Source of the DNA: Novosphingobium kunmingense | GTDB lineage: Bacteria; Pseudomonadota; Alphaproteobacteria; Sphingomonadales; Sphingomonadaceae | Length of the DNA stretch: 64,000 bases | NCBI RefSeq assembly: GCF_002813245.1 | Contig: NZ_PHUF01000004.1 | Span: 312,001-376,000, forward strand | Direction: 5' to 3' | In this document: positions 1 through 8,920 of the stretch, piece by piece | How positions within the stretch are numbered: the first letter of the stretch is position 1 | Layout of the letters: each line of letters starts with the position of its first letter | Translations under genes and position numbers: made by a program | Notes under the pieces: model-generated | The model's input: only the letters and a program-made list of their open reading frames with translations | Told to the model about the DNA's origin: nothing | Databases searched by the model: none

Positions 1-3000
1 ATCGTCATAGGCCCGACCGCCCGGATGCGCCACATGGTAGACGCAGCCCCCCAGCGAACGGCTGTTCCAGGTGTCGAACACATCGAAGGTCAGCGGCGCA
101 TCGGCGCCGAGCAGCGGATGAAGGCAATTGGGCGGCGCCCAGGCCTTGTAGCGGACGCCGCCGACGGCTTCGCCCGGGATGCCGGTGGAATGCATCGGCA
201 CGCGCCTGCCGTTGCAGCCGATGACGTGCCGCCCGGACACCAGCCCGCTGGCCTTGACCTGAAGCCGTTCGGTCGAACTGTCGACATAGCGCACCGTGCC
301 CCCGATCGCGCCGGTTTCGCCGAGCACGTTCCACGGCTCCAGCGCATGGCTGATTTCCAGCTCGACCCCGCCGGCGTGGACCGTGCCGTGAACCGGGAAG
401 CGGAACTGGTGCTGGGCCTCGAACCAATCCGGATCGAACCGGTAGCCCGCGCCGCGCAGGTCTTCGAGCACTTCGAGAAAGTCCGTCCAGCAGAAATGCG
501 GCAGCAGGAAACGGTCGTGCAGGCTGGTGCCCCAGCGAACCAGCGATCCGCCCAGCGGTTCGCGCCAGAACCACGCCACAAGCGCGCGCAGCAGCAATTG
601 CGCTGCAACGCTCATCTTCGCGTCGGGCGGCATCTCGAAGCCGCGAAACTCGACCAGGCCCAGTCGTCCGGTGGGGCCGTCGGGCGAATAGAGCTTGTCG
701 ATGCAGATTTCGGTGCGGTGGGTGTTGCCGGTGACGTCGACCAGCATGTTCCGGAACAGGAGGTCGACGATCCACGGGAACTTCGGCGGCTCGCCGGGCG
801 GCGGAACCTGGGCAAGCGCGACCTCGAGCTCGTAGAGGCTGTCGTGCCGCGCCTCGTCGATGCGGGGCGCCTGGCTGGTCGGGCCGATGAACAGGCCGGA
901 AAACAGGTAGCTGAGCGACGGGTGGCGTTGCCAATAGAGCACGAAGCTTTTCAGAAGGTCCGGGCGGCGAATGAAGGCGCTTTCGGTGAAGCTTGCGCCG
1001 CCCAGGACCAGATGGTTTCCCCCGCCGGTCCCGACCGAGCGGCCATCGACCATGAACTTGTCGGCGGTCAGCCCACATTCGCGCGCGGCGGCGTAGAGCC
1101 GGGTCGTCACGTCGACCAATTCCTCGAGCGAAGCGGTGGGATGGATGTTGACCTCGATCACGCCGGGATCGGGCGTCACCTTGAGCACCTGGATGCGCGG
1201 GTCGGGTGGCGGGGGATAACCCTCGATACGAACCGGCAGGGCCAGCGCCTCGGCCGTGGCCTCGATCTCGGCAATCAGTTCGAGGAAATCCTCAATGCTC
1301 TCGGTCGGCGGGAGGAACACCGACAGGTAGCTACCCCTCGGCTCGACCGTCATCGCGGTGCGCACCGCCCCTTCGATAATCTGCTGCTCGACGATGTCCT
1401 GCCGCGCGCCCTCTGGCACCTCGACCTTCTGGTGCATCTGCGCCGCGCTTTCGCGCTGGTCATGCACCTGGTCGGCACCTTGCGCGCGGAAATCGGCCAG
1501 CGGTGCGCCGGGATCGGTTTCGACGCGGGGGTGGACATAAGGGTATTCGTTCTTCGGCACGTGCGGCAGGGAGCCCAACGGCAGGCGATAGCCGAGCGAG
1601 GAATCGCCCGGCACCGCGAACAGCGCCCCGCGGCGCAGACGCCACTGCTCGCTTTTCCAGCGCTGCGCGTCTTTCGCTTGCTTTGCCTGCCAGCGCTGGA
1701 TCGGCAGGACATAGCCGACCGGCTTGGTCAGGCCCCGGCTGAAGGTCGTGACGATCCGCTGGCGCTCCTCGGGGTCGTCGATCTTGGGATCGAGCGGCGA
1801 GACATTGACCGGCAAATCGCCTTCGCGCTCGATCCACTTGTGCGGATCTTCGTAGACCGGGTGAACGAAGGCCTGGTCGATGCCCAACCGGCCGGCCGCC
1901 ACGGCCAGGAAATTTCCGGCCTGCTCGGCACCGATGGCGCGGTCCTCGCCGGCCTCGGGATCGCGCGCGATCAGCGCCGGGTTGCCCCACAAGGGCACCC
2001 CGTCCTTGCGCCAGTACAGCGAGAAGCCCCAGCGCGGCAGGCTTTCCCCCGGATACCACTTGCCCTGGCCGTGGTGCAGCAGTGCTCCCGAAGCAAAGGC
2101 GGAGCCCAGCTTGCGGATCAGCTTGTCGGCGTATGCCGCCTTGGTCGGACCGACGGCCTCGCCGTTCCATTCGGGCGCCTCGCCGGCATTCTCGGCCACG
2201 AAGGTCGGCTCACCGCCCATGGTCAGACGCACGTCCTGGGATTCCAGGTCCGCATCGACCCTTCGCCCCAGATCGAGCAGGGCCTGCCACCGCTCGTCGG
2301 TGAAGGGCCTGGTGATGCGTACCGCTTCCTTGACCCGGTCGACGCGCATTTCGAAGGTGAAATCGACTTCGGCCGGCTCGGCCATGCCTTCGATCGGTGT
2401 CGCCGAGCGGTAATGCGGCGCGGCGCAAAGGGGGATGTGGCCTTCGCCGGCGAACATGCCCGACGTGGCGTCGAGCGCGATCCAGCCGGCGCCGGGGACG
2501 TAGGCTTCGGCCCAGGCGTGCAGATCGACAACGTCCTCGGTCACGCCCCTGGGGCCGTCGATCGGTTCGACATCGGCCACCATCTGGATCGAATAGCCCG
2601 ATACGAAGCGCGCGGCGAAGCCCAGGCGGCGCAGCAGCTGGACCAGCAGCCAGGCGCTGTCGCGGCACGAACCGCGCCCGATTTCGAGCGTCTGCTCGGG
2701 CGTCAGCGTGCCGGATTCCATGCGGATCACATAGTCGACGCGCCTTTCGATCTGGCGGTTGACCTCGACCAGGAAATCGATCGTGCGTCCTCGGTACCCG
2801 CCTTGGCTGGCGACCAGTTCCTCGAACAGCGGGCCCTGCTCTTCGCAATCGAAATAGGCAGCAAGGTCCGACCGCAGCTTGTCGTCGTAGGCGAAAGGAT
2901 AGGTCTCCGCGTATTCCTCGACGAAGAAGTCGAACGGGTTGATCACGGCCATGTCCGCGATCAGGTCGACCTCGATGCTGAACTCGCTGACCCGTTCGGG

Positions 3001-3201
3001 GAAGACCACCCGCGCCTGCCAGTTGCCGTGCGGATCCTGCTGCCAGTTGATGAAATGCCCGTCGGGCTTGATCTTCAGCGCATAGTTGGGAACCGCGGTC
3101 CGCGCATGCGGCGCTGGGCGCAGCCGGATCACCTGGGGACCAAGCTGGACTGGCCGCGAGTAGCGGTAATGCGTCAGGTGGTGCAGGCCGGCGCGGATCA
3201 T
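1..3201 (-). CDS. DUF2126 / transglutaminase-like large protein (C-terminus cut by window edge)
   Basis: The reading frame stays open to base 1, so 1067 residues are visible; relatives are about 1100 aa and only a short C-terminal tail should be missing. The N-terminal ~270 residues form a transglutaminase fold: a bacterial transglutaminase N-domain opening ([12 protein letters not shown]) followed by a Cys-His-Asp triad in [10 protein letters not shown] (Cys near 178), DLHAWAEAY (His near 227) and ALDATSG (Asp near 241). The rest is the long DUF2126 region, with TMGGEPTFV and [14 protein letters not shown] as recognisable landmarks. The biochemical role of the family is unknown. The start at 3201 (MIRAGLHH) matches the usual family start; an in-frame ATG at 3231 would add ten residues. 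Known family context is a cluster with circularly permuted ATP-grasp and alpha-E genes, which would lie to the left and cannot be seen here. Confidence 0.9.
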   Translation of the reverse strand, partial: MIRAGLHHLTHYRYSRPVQLGPQVIRLRPAPHARTAVPNYALKIKPDGHFINWQQDPHGNWQARVVFPERVSEFSIEVDLIADMAVINPFDFFVEEYAETYPFAYDDKLRSDLAAYFDCEEQGPLFEELVASQGGYRGRTIDFLVEVNRQIERRVDYVIRMESGTLTPEQTLEIGRGSCRDSAWLLVQLLRRLGFAARFVSGYSIQMVADVEPIDGPRGVTEDVVDLHAWAEAYVPGAGWIALDATSGMFAGEGHIPLCAAPHYRSATPIEGMAEPAEVDFTFEMRVDRVKEAVRITRPFTDERWQALLDLGRRVDADLESQDVRLTMGGEPTFVAENAGEAPEWNGEAVGPTKAAYADKLIRKLGSAFASGALLHHGQGKWYPGESLPRWGFSLYWRKDGVPLWGNPALIARDPEAGEDRAIGAEQAGNFLAVAAGRLGIDQAFVHPVYEDPHKWIEREGDLPVNVSPLDPKIDDPEERQRIVTTFSRGLTKPVGYVLPIQRWQAKQAKDAQRWKSEQWRLRRGALFAVPGDSSLGYRLPLGSLPHVPKNEYPYVHPRVETDPGAPLADFRAQGADQVHDQRESAAQMHQKVEVPEGARQDIVEQQIIEGAVRTAMTVEPRGSYLSVFLPPTESIEDFLELIAEIEATAEALALPVRIEGYPPPPDPRIQVLKVTPDPGVIEVNIHPTASLEELVDVTTRLYAAARECGLTADKFMVDGRSVGTGGGNHLVLGGASFTESAFIRRPDLLKSFVLYWQRHPSLSYLFSGLFIGPTSQAPRIDEARHDSLYELEVALAQVPPPGEPPKFPWIVDLLFRNMLVDVTGNTHRTEICIDKLYSPDGPTGRLGLVEFRGFEMPPDAKMSVAAQLLLRALVAWFWREPLGGSLVRWGTSLHDRFLLPHFCWTDFLEVLEDLRGAGYRFDPDWFEAQHQFRFPVHGTVHAGGVELEISHALEPWNVLGETGAIGGTVRYVDSSTERLQVKASGLVSGRHVIGCNGRRVPMHSTGIPGEAVGGVRYKAWAPPNCLHPLLGADAPLTFDVFDTWNSRSLGGCVYHVAHPGGRAYDD

Positions 3202-3351
3202 GCGCCGAATAAGAACCTGTTCATGCTGCATTGCAATATGCAAGATGATAGTACTGCCAGGACGCTCCCATCACGGGTATGCCCTGGCAGCCTGGTCAGG
3301 TCCGGCTCGCAGCCGGAACGACGCCGTGGTTCAAAGGATCGTCCGGGCCGG

Positions 3352-4050
3352 TCAGGCCGCGTCGACCAGCACCAGTTCGCTGTCTTCCAGCGCGCGAACG
3401 GTCAGCGTCTCTTCGCCTGTGATCGCTGCCCCGTCGCGGGTCTCGATCGTCACACCGTTCACCTCGACGCGGCCAGTCGCCGGCACCAGGTAGAGGTGCC
3501 GCCCGGCTTCGGTGCGGTATTCGGTAGTCTCGCCGGCCTTGAGCGTGGCTCCGGCAACCCGCGCGTCGGCGCGGATCGGCAGGGCATCGTCCCCCGCCAT
3601 GCCCGAAGCGAGCGGCACGAAGCGCCCGGCGCGATCGCCCTTGGGGAACGGGCGCGTGCCCCAGGTCGGTTCGCCGCCCTGGCTATCGGGAATGATCCAG
3701 ATCTGGAACAGGTCGGTCGCCTCGTCCTCGAGGTTGTACTCCGAATGGACCACGCCCGATCCGGCAGACATCACCTGGACGTCGCCCGCTTCTGTCCGAC
3801 CCGCATTGCCAATGCTGTCGCGGTGCGAGATCGCGCCTTTGCGGACATAGGTGACGATTTCCATGTTGTTGTGCGGATGGGGCGGGAAACCGGTCTGCGG
3901 CGCGATGGTATCGTCGTTCCACACCCGCAGGTTGCCCCAGTGCACACGCGCCGGGTCGTGGTAGTCGGCGAAGCTGAAGTGGTGCCGGGCGTTGAGCCAG
4001 CCGTGGTTGGCTCCGCCAAGCGTGTCCAGTTTGCGGATATCGATCATCAT
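3352..4050 (-). CDS. Pirin family protein (YhhW-like bicupin)
   Basis: A 232-aa protein, the length of E. coli YhhW (a quercetin 2,3-dioxygenase). The N-terminal cupin carries the metal-binding pirin signature: HHFSFADYHDP, then FPPHPHNNMEIVTYV and GSGVVHSEYN supply the His and Glu ligands in the usual order. The C-terminal half is the degenerate second cupin. The ATG pair at 4050/4047 lies just behind an AGGAGA ribosome-binding site. The frame stays open upstream but only antisense to the neighbouring regulator, so that extension is not coding. It is transcribed away from the tandem TetR regulator (124-bp shared upstream region), which makes it a possible target of that regulator; this is inference. 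The physiological substrate is unknown, since pirins act variously as quercetinases or redox-responsive cofactors. Confidence 0.9.
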   Translation of the reverse strand: MMIDIRKLDTLGGANHGWLNARHHFSFADYHDPARVHWGNLRVWNDDTIAPQTGFPPHPHNNMEIVTYVRKGAISHRDSIGNAGRTEAGDVQVMSAGSGVVHSEYNLEDEATDLFQIWIIPDSQGGEPTWGTRPFPKGDRAGRFVPLASGMAGDDALPIRADARVAGATLKAGETTEYRTEAGRHLYLVPATGRVEVNGVTIETRDGAAITGEETLTVRALEDSELVLVDAA

Positions 4051-4173
4051 GCGTCTCCTGCTTTCGTGGAACAAGATAGGAGCGCCACCACGCACGAAAA
4101 GATGGTTACCTGTCCGATACCGGCCGCGTTGCAGGTGCCTTGATCTTGCCCGCCGGTGTTGTAGGACACAGGG

Positions 4174-5475
4174 ATGGAGAGGAGCGGAGGCTCGGCAGCG
4201 GCAGATACGATGGCGCGCCCGCGCAGGGGTGCCCGCTTCGAGCGCAAGCGCGAGGCGATCCTCGATGCCGCCGCGGACCTGATCAACAGCCGCGGCGCGC
4301 GCGGCGCGACATTGCAGCACGTTGCCGCAGCAGTCGGGCTCAATACGACCAGCGTCACCTACTATTTCCGGCGCAAGGAAATGCTGGCGGTCGAGGTGTT
4401 CGAACGCTCGCTGCAGCGGATCCTCGCAATGGTCGAGGACGCGGCAAGAGAGGCCAGCCCGCGCGAGCGGGTGCACCGCTTCGTCAAGTTCCATGTAGAC
4501 CTGCGCGCCGAGGTCATTGCCGGAACAGCGCGGCCTTTGGTCGACCTGTCGGACATCCGCACTCTCGACGAGGACCTGCAACGCCCGCTCAACGCGCAAT
4601 ACCTCGCAATCTTCCGCAAGCTGCGCGATTTCTGGGGGCCGTTCGCCAGCGCCGAGCAGCGCGAGCTGTGCACCGCGCGCGTGCACATGCTGCTCGAGGT
4701 GGTGTTCTGGCTGCCGGCCTGGCTCGAACAGTTCGCGATCAACGATTTCGGCCGGGTCTGCCGCCGCATCTGCACCATCCTCGACGAAGGGCTCGCCCCC
4801 AAGCAGGCCGGCCGGCACGCACGATTGTTTTCCGACGATGCCCTGCGCTCGGCGATGCCCGGTCTCGACATCGCAGAAGAGAGCTTCCTGCGCGTCGCAA
4901 CGCGGCTGATCAACGAAAGCGGTTATCGCGGTGCTTCGGTCGTGCGCATCGTCGGCGAGCTCAACGTTACCAAGGGCAGCTTCTACCACCACCTCGACGC
5001 CAAGGACGACCTTGTGCTCGAATGCTTCCGGCAAAGCTACAAGCGCGTCGCCATCGCCCAGTGGCTGGCCCATGAGGCGGGCGGCAGCGAATGGGAGCGG
5101 CTGAGCGGCGCAATCGCGACGCTGATCGACATCCAGTTCCGCGCCGACTGGCCCCTTACCCGCACCACTGCGTTGCAATCGTTGCCCCTCAACCTGCGCG
5201 TCGAAGTTGTCAGCCGGTCGAACCGCATCGCGCTGCGCTTCATGGGCACGCTGGTCGACGGGCTGCGTGACGGCTCGATCAATCCGGTCGATCCGGTGAT
5301 CGCCAGCCAGCTGATCATCTCGACGCTCAATTCAGCGTACGACCTCGCCGGCTGGGCGGCGCGGATGCCGCGCGAACGGGCCATCGCCTACTACGCCTCG
5401 ACCCTGGCCGACGGTCTGTTCGATGACAGCGTGCTTGACTGGGCCGGCAGCTTCATCCAGCCCGCCGGCAGTTGA
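4174..5475 (+). CDS. Tandem double-domain TetR/AcrR-type regulator
   Basis: A 433-aa DNA-binding repressor-type protein, twice the length of an ordinary TetR. Two complete TetR units follow one another. The first helix-turn-helix is at residues ~20-68 (ATLQHVAAAVGLNTTSVTYYF) with its helical ligand domain to ~225. The second helix-turn-helix is at ~232-280 (ASVVRIVGELNVTKGSFYHHL), again followed by a ligand-type domain. The two halves are clearly different in sequence, so this is an old fusion and not a recent duplication or assembly error. I chose the start at 4174 because AGGA sits 7 nt upstream; an ATG at 4210 (MARPRRGARF) is an alternative. It is divergent from the pirin gene. The effector and operator are unknown. 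Confidence 0.85.
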   Translation: MERSGGSAAADTMARPRRGARFERKREAILDAAADLINSRGARGATLQHVAAAVGLNTTSVTYYFRRKEMLAVEVFERSLQRILAMVEDAAREASPRERVHRFVKFHVDLRAEVIAGTARPLVDLSDIRTLDEDLQRPLNAQYLAIFRKLRDFWGPFASAEQRELCTARVHMLLEVVFWLPAWLEQFAINDFGRVCRRICTILDEGLAPKQAGRHARLFSDDALRSAMPGLDIAEESFLRVATRLINESGYRGASVVRIVGELNVTKGSFYHHLDAKDDLVLECFRQSYKRVAIAQWLAHEAGGSEWERLSGAIATLIDIQFRADWPLTRTTALQSLPLNLRVEVVSRSNRIALRFMGTLVDGLRDGSINPVDPVIASQLIISTLNSAYDLAGWAARMPRERAIAYYASTLADGLFDDSVLDWAGSFIQPAGS

Positions 5476-5555
5476 GCGTTGCCTTCGCGGGGAACCCGAC
5501 GCGGCCCTGCGGCGTTGGCAATCCTGCGGGCGGGACTTCGGGCAAGGAATGGACG

Positions 5556-7049
5556 ATGACAGTCGGTGAACTGATGGCCGAAAGCGGCGTGGCCTTCGGA
5601 ACCAGCGGTGCGCGCGGCACCGTGGTGGCGATGACCGACCGGGTATGTCACGGCTATACCGCCGGTTTCCTGCGCTACCTGGCGACCCTGGGCGAGTTCG
5701 CACCGGGCACCCAGGTCGCCCTGGCGGGAGACCTGCGTCCCAGCACGCCGCGCATCCTTGCCGCCTGCGCGCAGGCCGTGCGCGACCTCGGCGGAGAGCC
5801 GGTCTACTGCGGGCTGGTCCCGACGCCGACCCTGGCGCTGTTCGCCTTCGCCCAGGGAATTCCCTCGCTGATGGTCACCGGCAGCCACATTCCGGCCGAC
5901 CGCAACGGCATCAAGTTCTACCGTCCGCACGGCGAAGTGCTGAAAGAGGACGAGGCTGGCATGATGACGCAGCAGGTCGCGGTGGACGGTCGCAGCTTCG
6001 ACCCGCTGGGAAGCCTGATCGGCTCAGCCCCGCTTCCGACCCCGATCGATGTGGTGCCGCCCTATGTCGCGCGGTATCGCGACGCGTTCGGCAGCGCCAC
6101 CCTCGCCGGCAAGCGCATCGGTATCTACCAGCATTCCGCCGTCGGCCGCGACGTCCTTGTAGCCATCGTCGAGGCCCTTGGCGGCGAAGCGGTTCCGCTC
6201 GGCCGTTCGGACGAGTTCGTGCCCGTCGATACCGAAGCGGTCCGGCCCGCGGACATCGAACTGGCCCGGCAATGGGCAGAAGAACAAGGCTTCGACGCCA
6301 TCGTGTCGACCGACGGCGATTCCGACCGCCCGCTGCTCGCCGACGAGGCCGGCGAATGGCTGCGCGGCGATGTGCTTGGCGTGCTTTGCGCGCGCCAGCT
6401 TGGCGCCGACCGGGTGGTGACGCCTGTCTCCAGCAACACCGTGCTCGAGGAAACCGGCGCCTTTGCCGTCACCGCGCGGACCCGAATCGGGTCGCCTTAT
6501 GTCATCGCGGAAATGAATTCGCAGATCGCCGCCGGGGGCAAGCGCGTCTGCGGGTACGAAGCCAATGGCGGCTTCCTGCTTGGAAGCGACCTCGCGAATG
6601 GCGTCGGCACGCTCTCCGCGCTGCCCACCCGCGATGCCGTGCTGCCGATCCTGGCGACGCTGGTTGCCGCCGGACCGCAGCCGCTTTCGGCTCTGGTCGA
6701 TGCCCTTCCGCCCCGCGTGACCTACAGCAACCGCATTGCCGACTTTCCGACCGAATCCAGCAAGGCGATCCTCGCCCGGCTGGAGAACGGTACCGAGGGC
6801 GAACAGTTGGGAAGGATCGAGCACGCCTTCGGCGCAGTCGCCGGAAAGCCCGTTCGCATCGACCGCACCGATGGCCTGCGCATCACGTTCGGCAGCGGAG
6901 AGGTGATCCATCTGCGCCCATCGGGCAATGCGCCCGAACTGCGTTGCTACAGCGAGGCGACCAGCGCGGAGCGCGCTCGCACGATCAACGACGCGGCGCT
7001 AGACGTGGTAAGGACGATTCTGGCCAAGGACGTGGCCACGCCCGCCTGA
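5556..7049 (+). CDS. Phosphomannomutase (alpha-D-phosphohexomutase superfamily)
   Basis: A 497-aa enzyme predicted to interconvert mannose 6-phosphate and mannose 1-phosphate in the cytoplasm, feeding GDP-mannose synthesis. Superfamily landmarks are in order: N-terminal FGTSGARG, phosphoserine loop TGSHIPADRNGIKFY (Ser near residue 110), metal-binding loop DGDSDRPL, sugar-binding GYEANGGF, and C-terminal phosphate-binding loop RPSGNAPELR. The phosphoserine loop differs from the common TASHNP form but keeps the Ser. The ATG at 5556 has AAGGA about 7 nt upstream. The gene runs convergently into the manA/manC operon with no bases between the two stop codons, so it supplies that pathway from the opposite strand. 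A phosphoglucomutase or dual specificity cannot be excluded from sequence alone. Confidence 0.87.
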   Translation: MTVGELMAESGVAFGTSGARGTVVAMTDRVCHGYTAGFLRYLATLGEFAPGTQVALAGDLRPSTPRILAACAQAVRDLGGEPVYCGLVPTPTLALFAFAQGIPSLMVTGSHIPADRNGIKFYRPHGEVLKEDEAGMMTQQVAVDGRSFDPLGSLIGSAPLPTPIDVVPPYVARYRDAFGSATLAGKRIGIYQHSAVGRDVLVAIVEALGGEAVPLGRSDEFVPVDTEAVRPADIELARQWAEEQGFDAIVSTDGDSDRPLLADEAGEWLRGDVLGVLCARQLGADRVVTPVSSNTVLEETGAFAVTARTRIGSPYVIAEMNSQIAAGGKRVCGYEANGGFLLGSDLANGVGTLSALPTRDAVLPILATLVAAGPQPLSALVDALPPRVTYSNRIADFPTESSKAILARLENGTEGEQLGRIEHAFGAVAGKPVRIDRTDGLRITFGSGEVIHLRPSGNAPELRCYSEATSAERARTINDAALDVVRTILAKDVATPA

Positions 7050-7856
7050 TCAGGAGATAGGCTGGGCGATCAAGCCGCGCGCGCCGCGCGGAATGGCAAG
7101 TCGCCCCACCGACACCGCCAGTTCGCAGGCCCCGGCGGAAACTGGCGCACCGTCCACCGCAACTGCAAGGTCGATCGGAACCACCAACAGGCCGCCGCTA
7201 CCGAACAGGGCCTGGGCCTCATCTGACAAGGGACCGTCATAGCGGACCAAGCGGAACAGCGGCCCGTCGACCAGCGTGATCTCGCCGCGATCGGAAACAT
7301 GCCGCCGGCGCGGATCGTCGTAGGGCTCGCCGCGGGCCACGGCGATGCCGTCATCGAGGTGCAATTCGCGCGGGCGGCCGTAATCGTAGAGCCGATAGGT
7401 TATGTCGCTGTTCTGCTGGACCTCGATCAGGCTCACTCCCGCACCGATCGCATGGACCGTGTTGGCGGGAATGTAGAAGAAATCGCCCGCCTTGACCGGA
7501 AACCAGGTCATCAGGCCTTCGATCGCTCCGTCGCAGGCGGCGCGGCGCATGTGCCGCGCATCGACGGCCCGATCGAAGCCGATGCCCAGCATCGCGCCTT
7601 CATCGGCGGCGATCACCAGCCAGCATTCCTCCTTGCCCTGCTTGCCCAGCCCGGCCTGCAGCGTCTGCGCATCGCTGGGGTGGACCTGGACCGACAGCTT
7701 TTCGCTGGTGAAGATGTACTTTATCAAAAGCTGGCTTAGCGCGGCAGGCGGTTCGAACCAGACCTCGCCGATGCGCTGTCCCGCAGGCGTTTCGAACGGG
7801 GGCGGCAGGCGATCCTTGCCCCACGGCTTCTCGACCATCCGGGTCGGCAGGGTCAC
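7050..7856 (-). CDS. manA: Class I mannose-6-phosphate isomerase
   Basis: A 268-aa cupin enzyme of the short (Bacillus-like) type, interconverting fructose 6-phosphate and mannose 6-phosphate. Metal-ligand regions are visible: LSVQVHPSD (Gln and His), KEECWLVI (Glu) and ANTVHAIG (His), followed by the family's RLYDYGR active-site arginine motif. The probable start is the GTG at 7856, which overlaps the manC stop as GTGA; an ATG six codons further on (MVEKPWG) is the alternative. The tight overlap means the gene is translated together with manC as the last gene of the four-gene leftward operon. Together with ManC and the facing phosphomannomutase it gives a complete fructose 6-phosphate to GDP-mannose route. 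Confidence 0.9.
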   Translation of the reverse strand: MTLPTRMVEKPWGKDRLPPPFETPAGQRIGEVWFEPPAALSQLLIKYIFTSEKLSVQVHPSDAQTLQAGLGKQGKEECWLVIAADEGAMLGIGFDRAVDARHMRRAACDGAIEGLMTWFPVKAGDFFYIPANTVHAIGAGVSLIEVQQNSDITYRLYDYGRPRELHLDDGIAVARGEPYDDPRRRHVSDRGEITLVDGPLFRLVRYDGPLSDEAQALFGSGGLLVVPIDLAVAVDGAPVSAGACELAVSVGRLAIPRGARGLIAQPIS

Positions 7857-8908
7857 TGGTTGGCCGCCCTGAACAGCTTGCCGACCTTCTGGGCGCCGTC
7901 CGCCGTGGTGACGAGGATGTCGTCGCCGTCGACCACGACGATAACGTCGCTGAGGCCGATGACCGACACGTGCGGCCCGTCGCTGTCGACCAGCACGTTG
8001 CGGCAATCGACCAGTTCGACATCGCCGCGGCTGGCATTGCCGTCCTCGTCGCGGTCGAGCGCAGCGTGAAGAGCTTGCCAGTTGCCGATGTCGGACCAAG
8101 CCATGTCGGCCGGAACCATTGCCGCGCGGTCGGTGTTCTCCATCACCGCATAGTCGACCGACTCGCTCTCGATCCGGGCGAATGCCTCGGCATCGGGATG
8201 AAACTGCGCACCCTCTTCGCGCCCCTTTGCGACGGCCTCGTGTGCTGCGGCCAGGATCGCCGGCCGGTGGCGGCCCAGCTCGTCAAGAAAGGTCGCGACC
8301 TTGAAGGCGAAGATGCCGCCGTTCCAGGCATAGCCGCCGTGGGCCAGGAACTGGCGCGCCCGCTCAAGATCAGGCTTTTCGACAAAGCGCGCGACGCGAA
8401 ACCCCTGATCGCCGATCGGCGCCCCGCGTTCGAGATAGCCGAAGCCAGTTTCGGGTGCCGTCGCCTCAATCCCGAAGGACACCAGCCACCCATCATCCGC
8501 GAGGCTCGCCGCCTTGGCCGCCGAGGCGCAAAACGCTTCGGCGTTGCCGATGTGGTGATCGCTCGGGCAGACCAGCATGATCGCTTCGCCGGGCAGGCGC
8601 AGTGCCGCAAGCGCGATCGCCGCAGCGGTGTTGCGAGCCGATGGTTCGACGATGATCTGCGCGCCGAAGTCCTGGCCTACCTGGTCCATGACATGTTCGA
8701 GATGCGCCGTTCCCGTGACGACGACTGGCCCGGCAAACTGGCCGGGATCGCCGCATCGGCCCAGCGTCGCTTCGAACAGGGTGCTGTCGCCGACCAGCGG
8801 CAGAAACGGCTTGGGCTTGGTCGCACGGCTGCGCGGCCACAGGCGCGTGCCGCTCCCGCCGCACAGGATGACCGGATGGATCTTGGCACTGTCGGAAGGC
8901 ATCGTCAT
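7853..8908 (-). CDS. manC: Mannose-1-phosphate guanylyltransferase (GDP-mannose pyrophosphorylase)
   Basis: A 351-aa nucleotidyltransferase that joins GTP and mannose 1-phosphate into GDP-mannose. The nucleotide-binding signature ILCGGSGTRLWPRSR is at residues ~14-28, followed by KPKPFLPL, EPSARNTAAAIALAAL, the PSDHHI metal site, GYLERG, FVEKPD and WNGGIFAF, all in the standard order. It is the single-domain form without the C-terminal isomerase domain of bifunctional enzymes; the isomerase is the separate downstream gene. The start is ATG 8908, or 8902 two codons later; no strong ribosome-binding site separates them. Only 12 bases separate it from the GH130 stop, and it shares the GTGA overlap with manA, so all four leftward genes are probably one transcript. 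Confidence 0.93.
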   Translation of the reverse strand: MTMPSDSAKIHPVILCGGSGTRLWPRSRATKPKPFLPLVGDSTLFEATLGRCGDPGQFAGPVVVTGTAHLEHVMDQVGQDFGAQIIVEPSARNTAAAIALAALRLPGEAIMLVCPSDHHIGNAEAFCASAAKAASLADDGWLVSFGIEATAPETGFGYLERGAPIGDQGFRVARFVEKPDLERARQFLAHGGYAWNGGIFAFKVATFLDELGRHRPAILAAAHEAVAKGREEGAQFHPDAEAFARIESESVDYAVMENTDRAAMVPADMAWSDIGNWQALHAALDRDEDGNASRGDVELVDCRNVLVDSDGPHVSVIGLSDVIVVVDGDDILVTTADGAQKVGKLFRAANQ

Positions 8909-8920
8909 CTTTCGCTGGTA

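Noticed and set aside
1-3201. Apparent fragmentation of the left-edge protein into several minus-strand pieces
   Set aside because: One continuous frame without stops runs from 3201 to base 1; the pieces are other frames, so there is no frameshift.
25-4143. 1372-codon open frame on the plus strand
   Set aside because: It lies antisense to the DUF2126 and pirin genes, which have clear domain motifs; its translation is Arg/Asp/His-rich with no recognisable domain. Long antisense frames are expected in GC-rich codon usage.
4051-5178. Upstream extension of the pirin reading frame to 608 codons
   Set aside because: The extension is antisense to the tandem TetR gene; the pirin family start and a good ribosome-binding site are at 4050.
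4174-5475. Tandem TetR as a recent duplication or assembly artefact
   Set aside because: The halves differ strongly at residue and base level.
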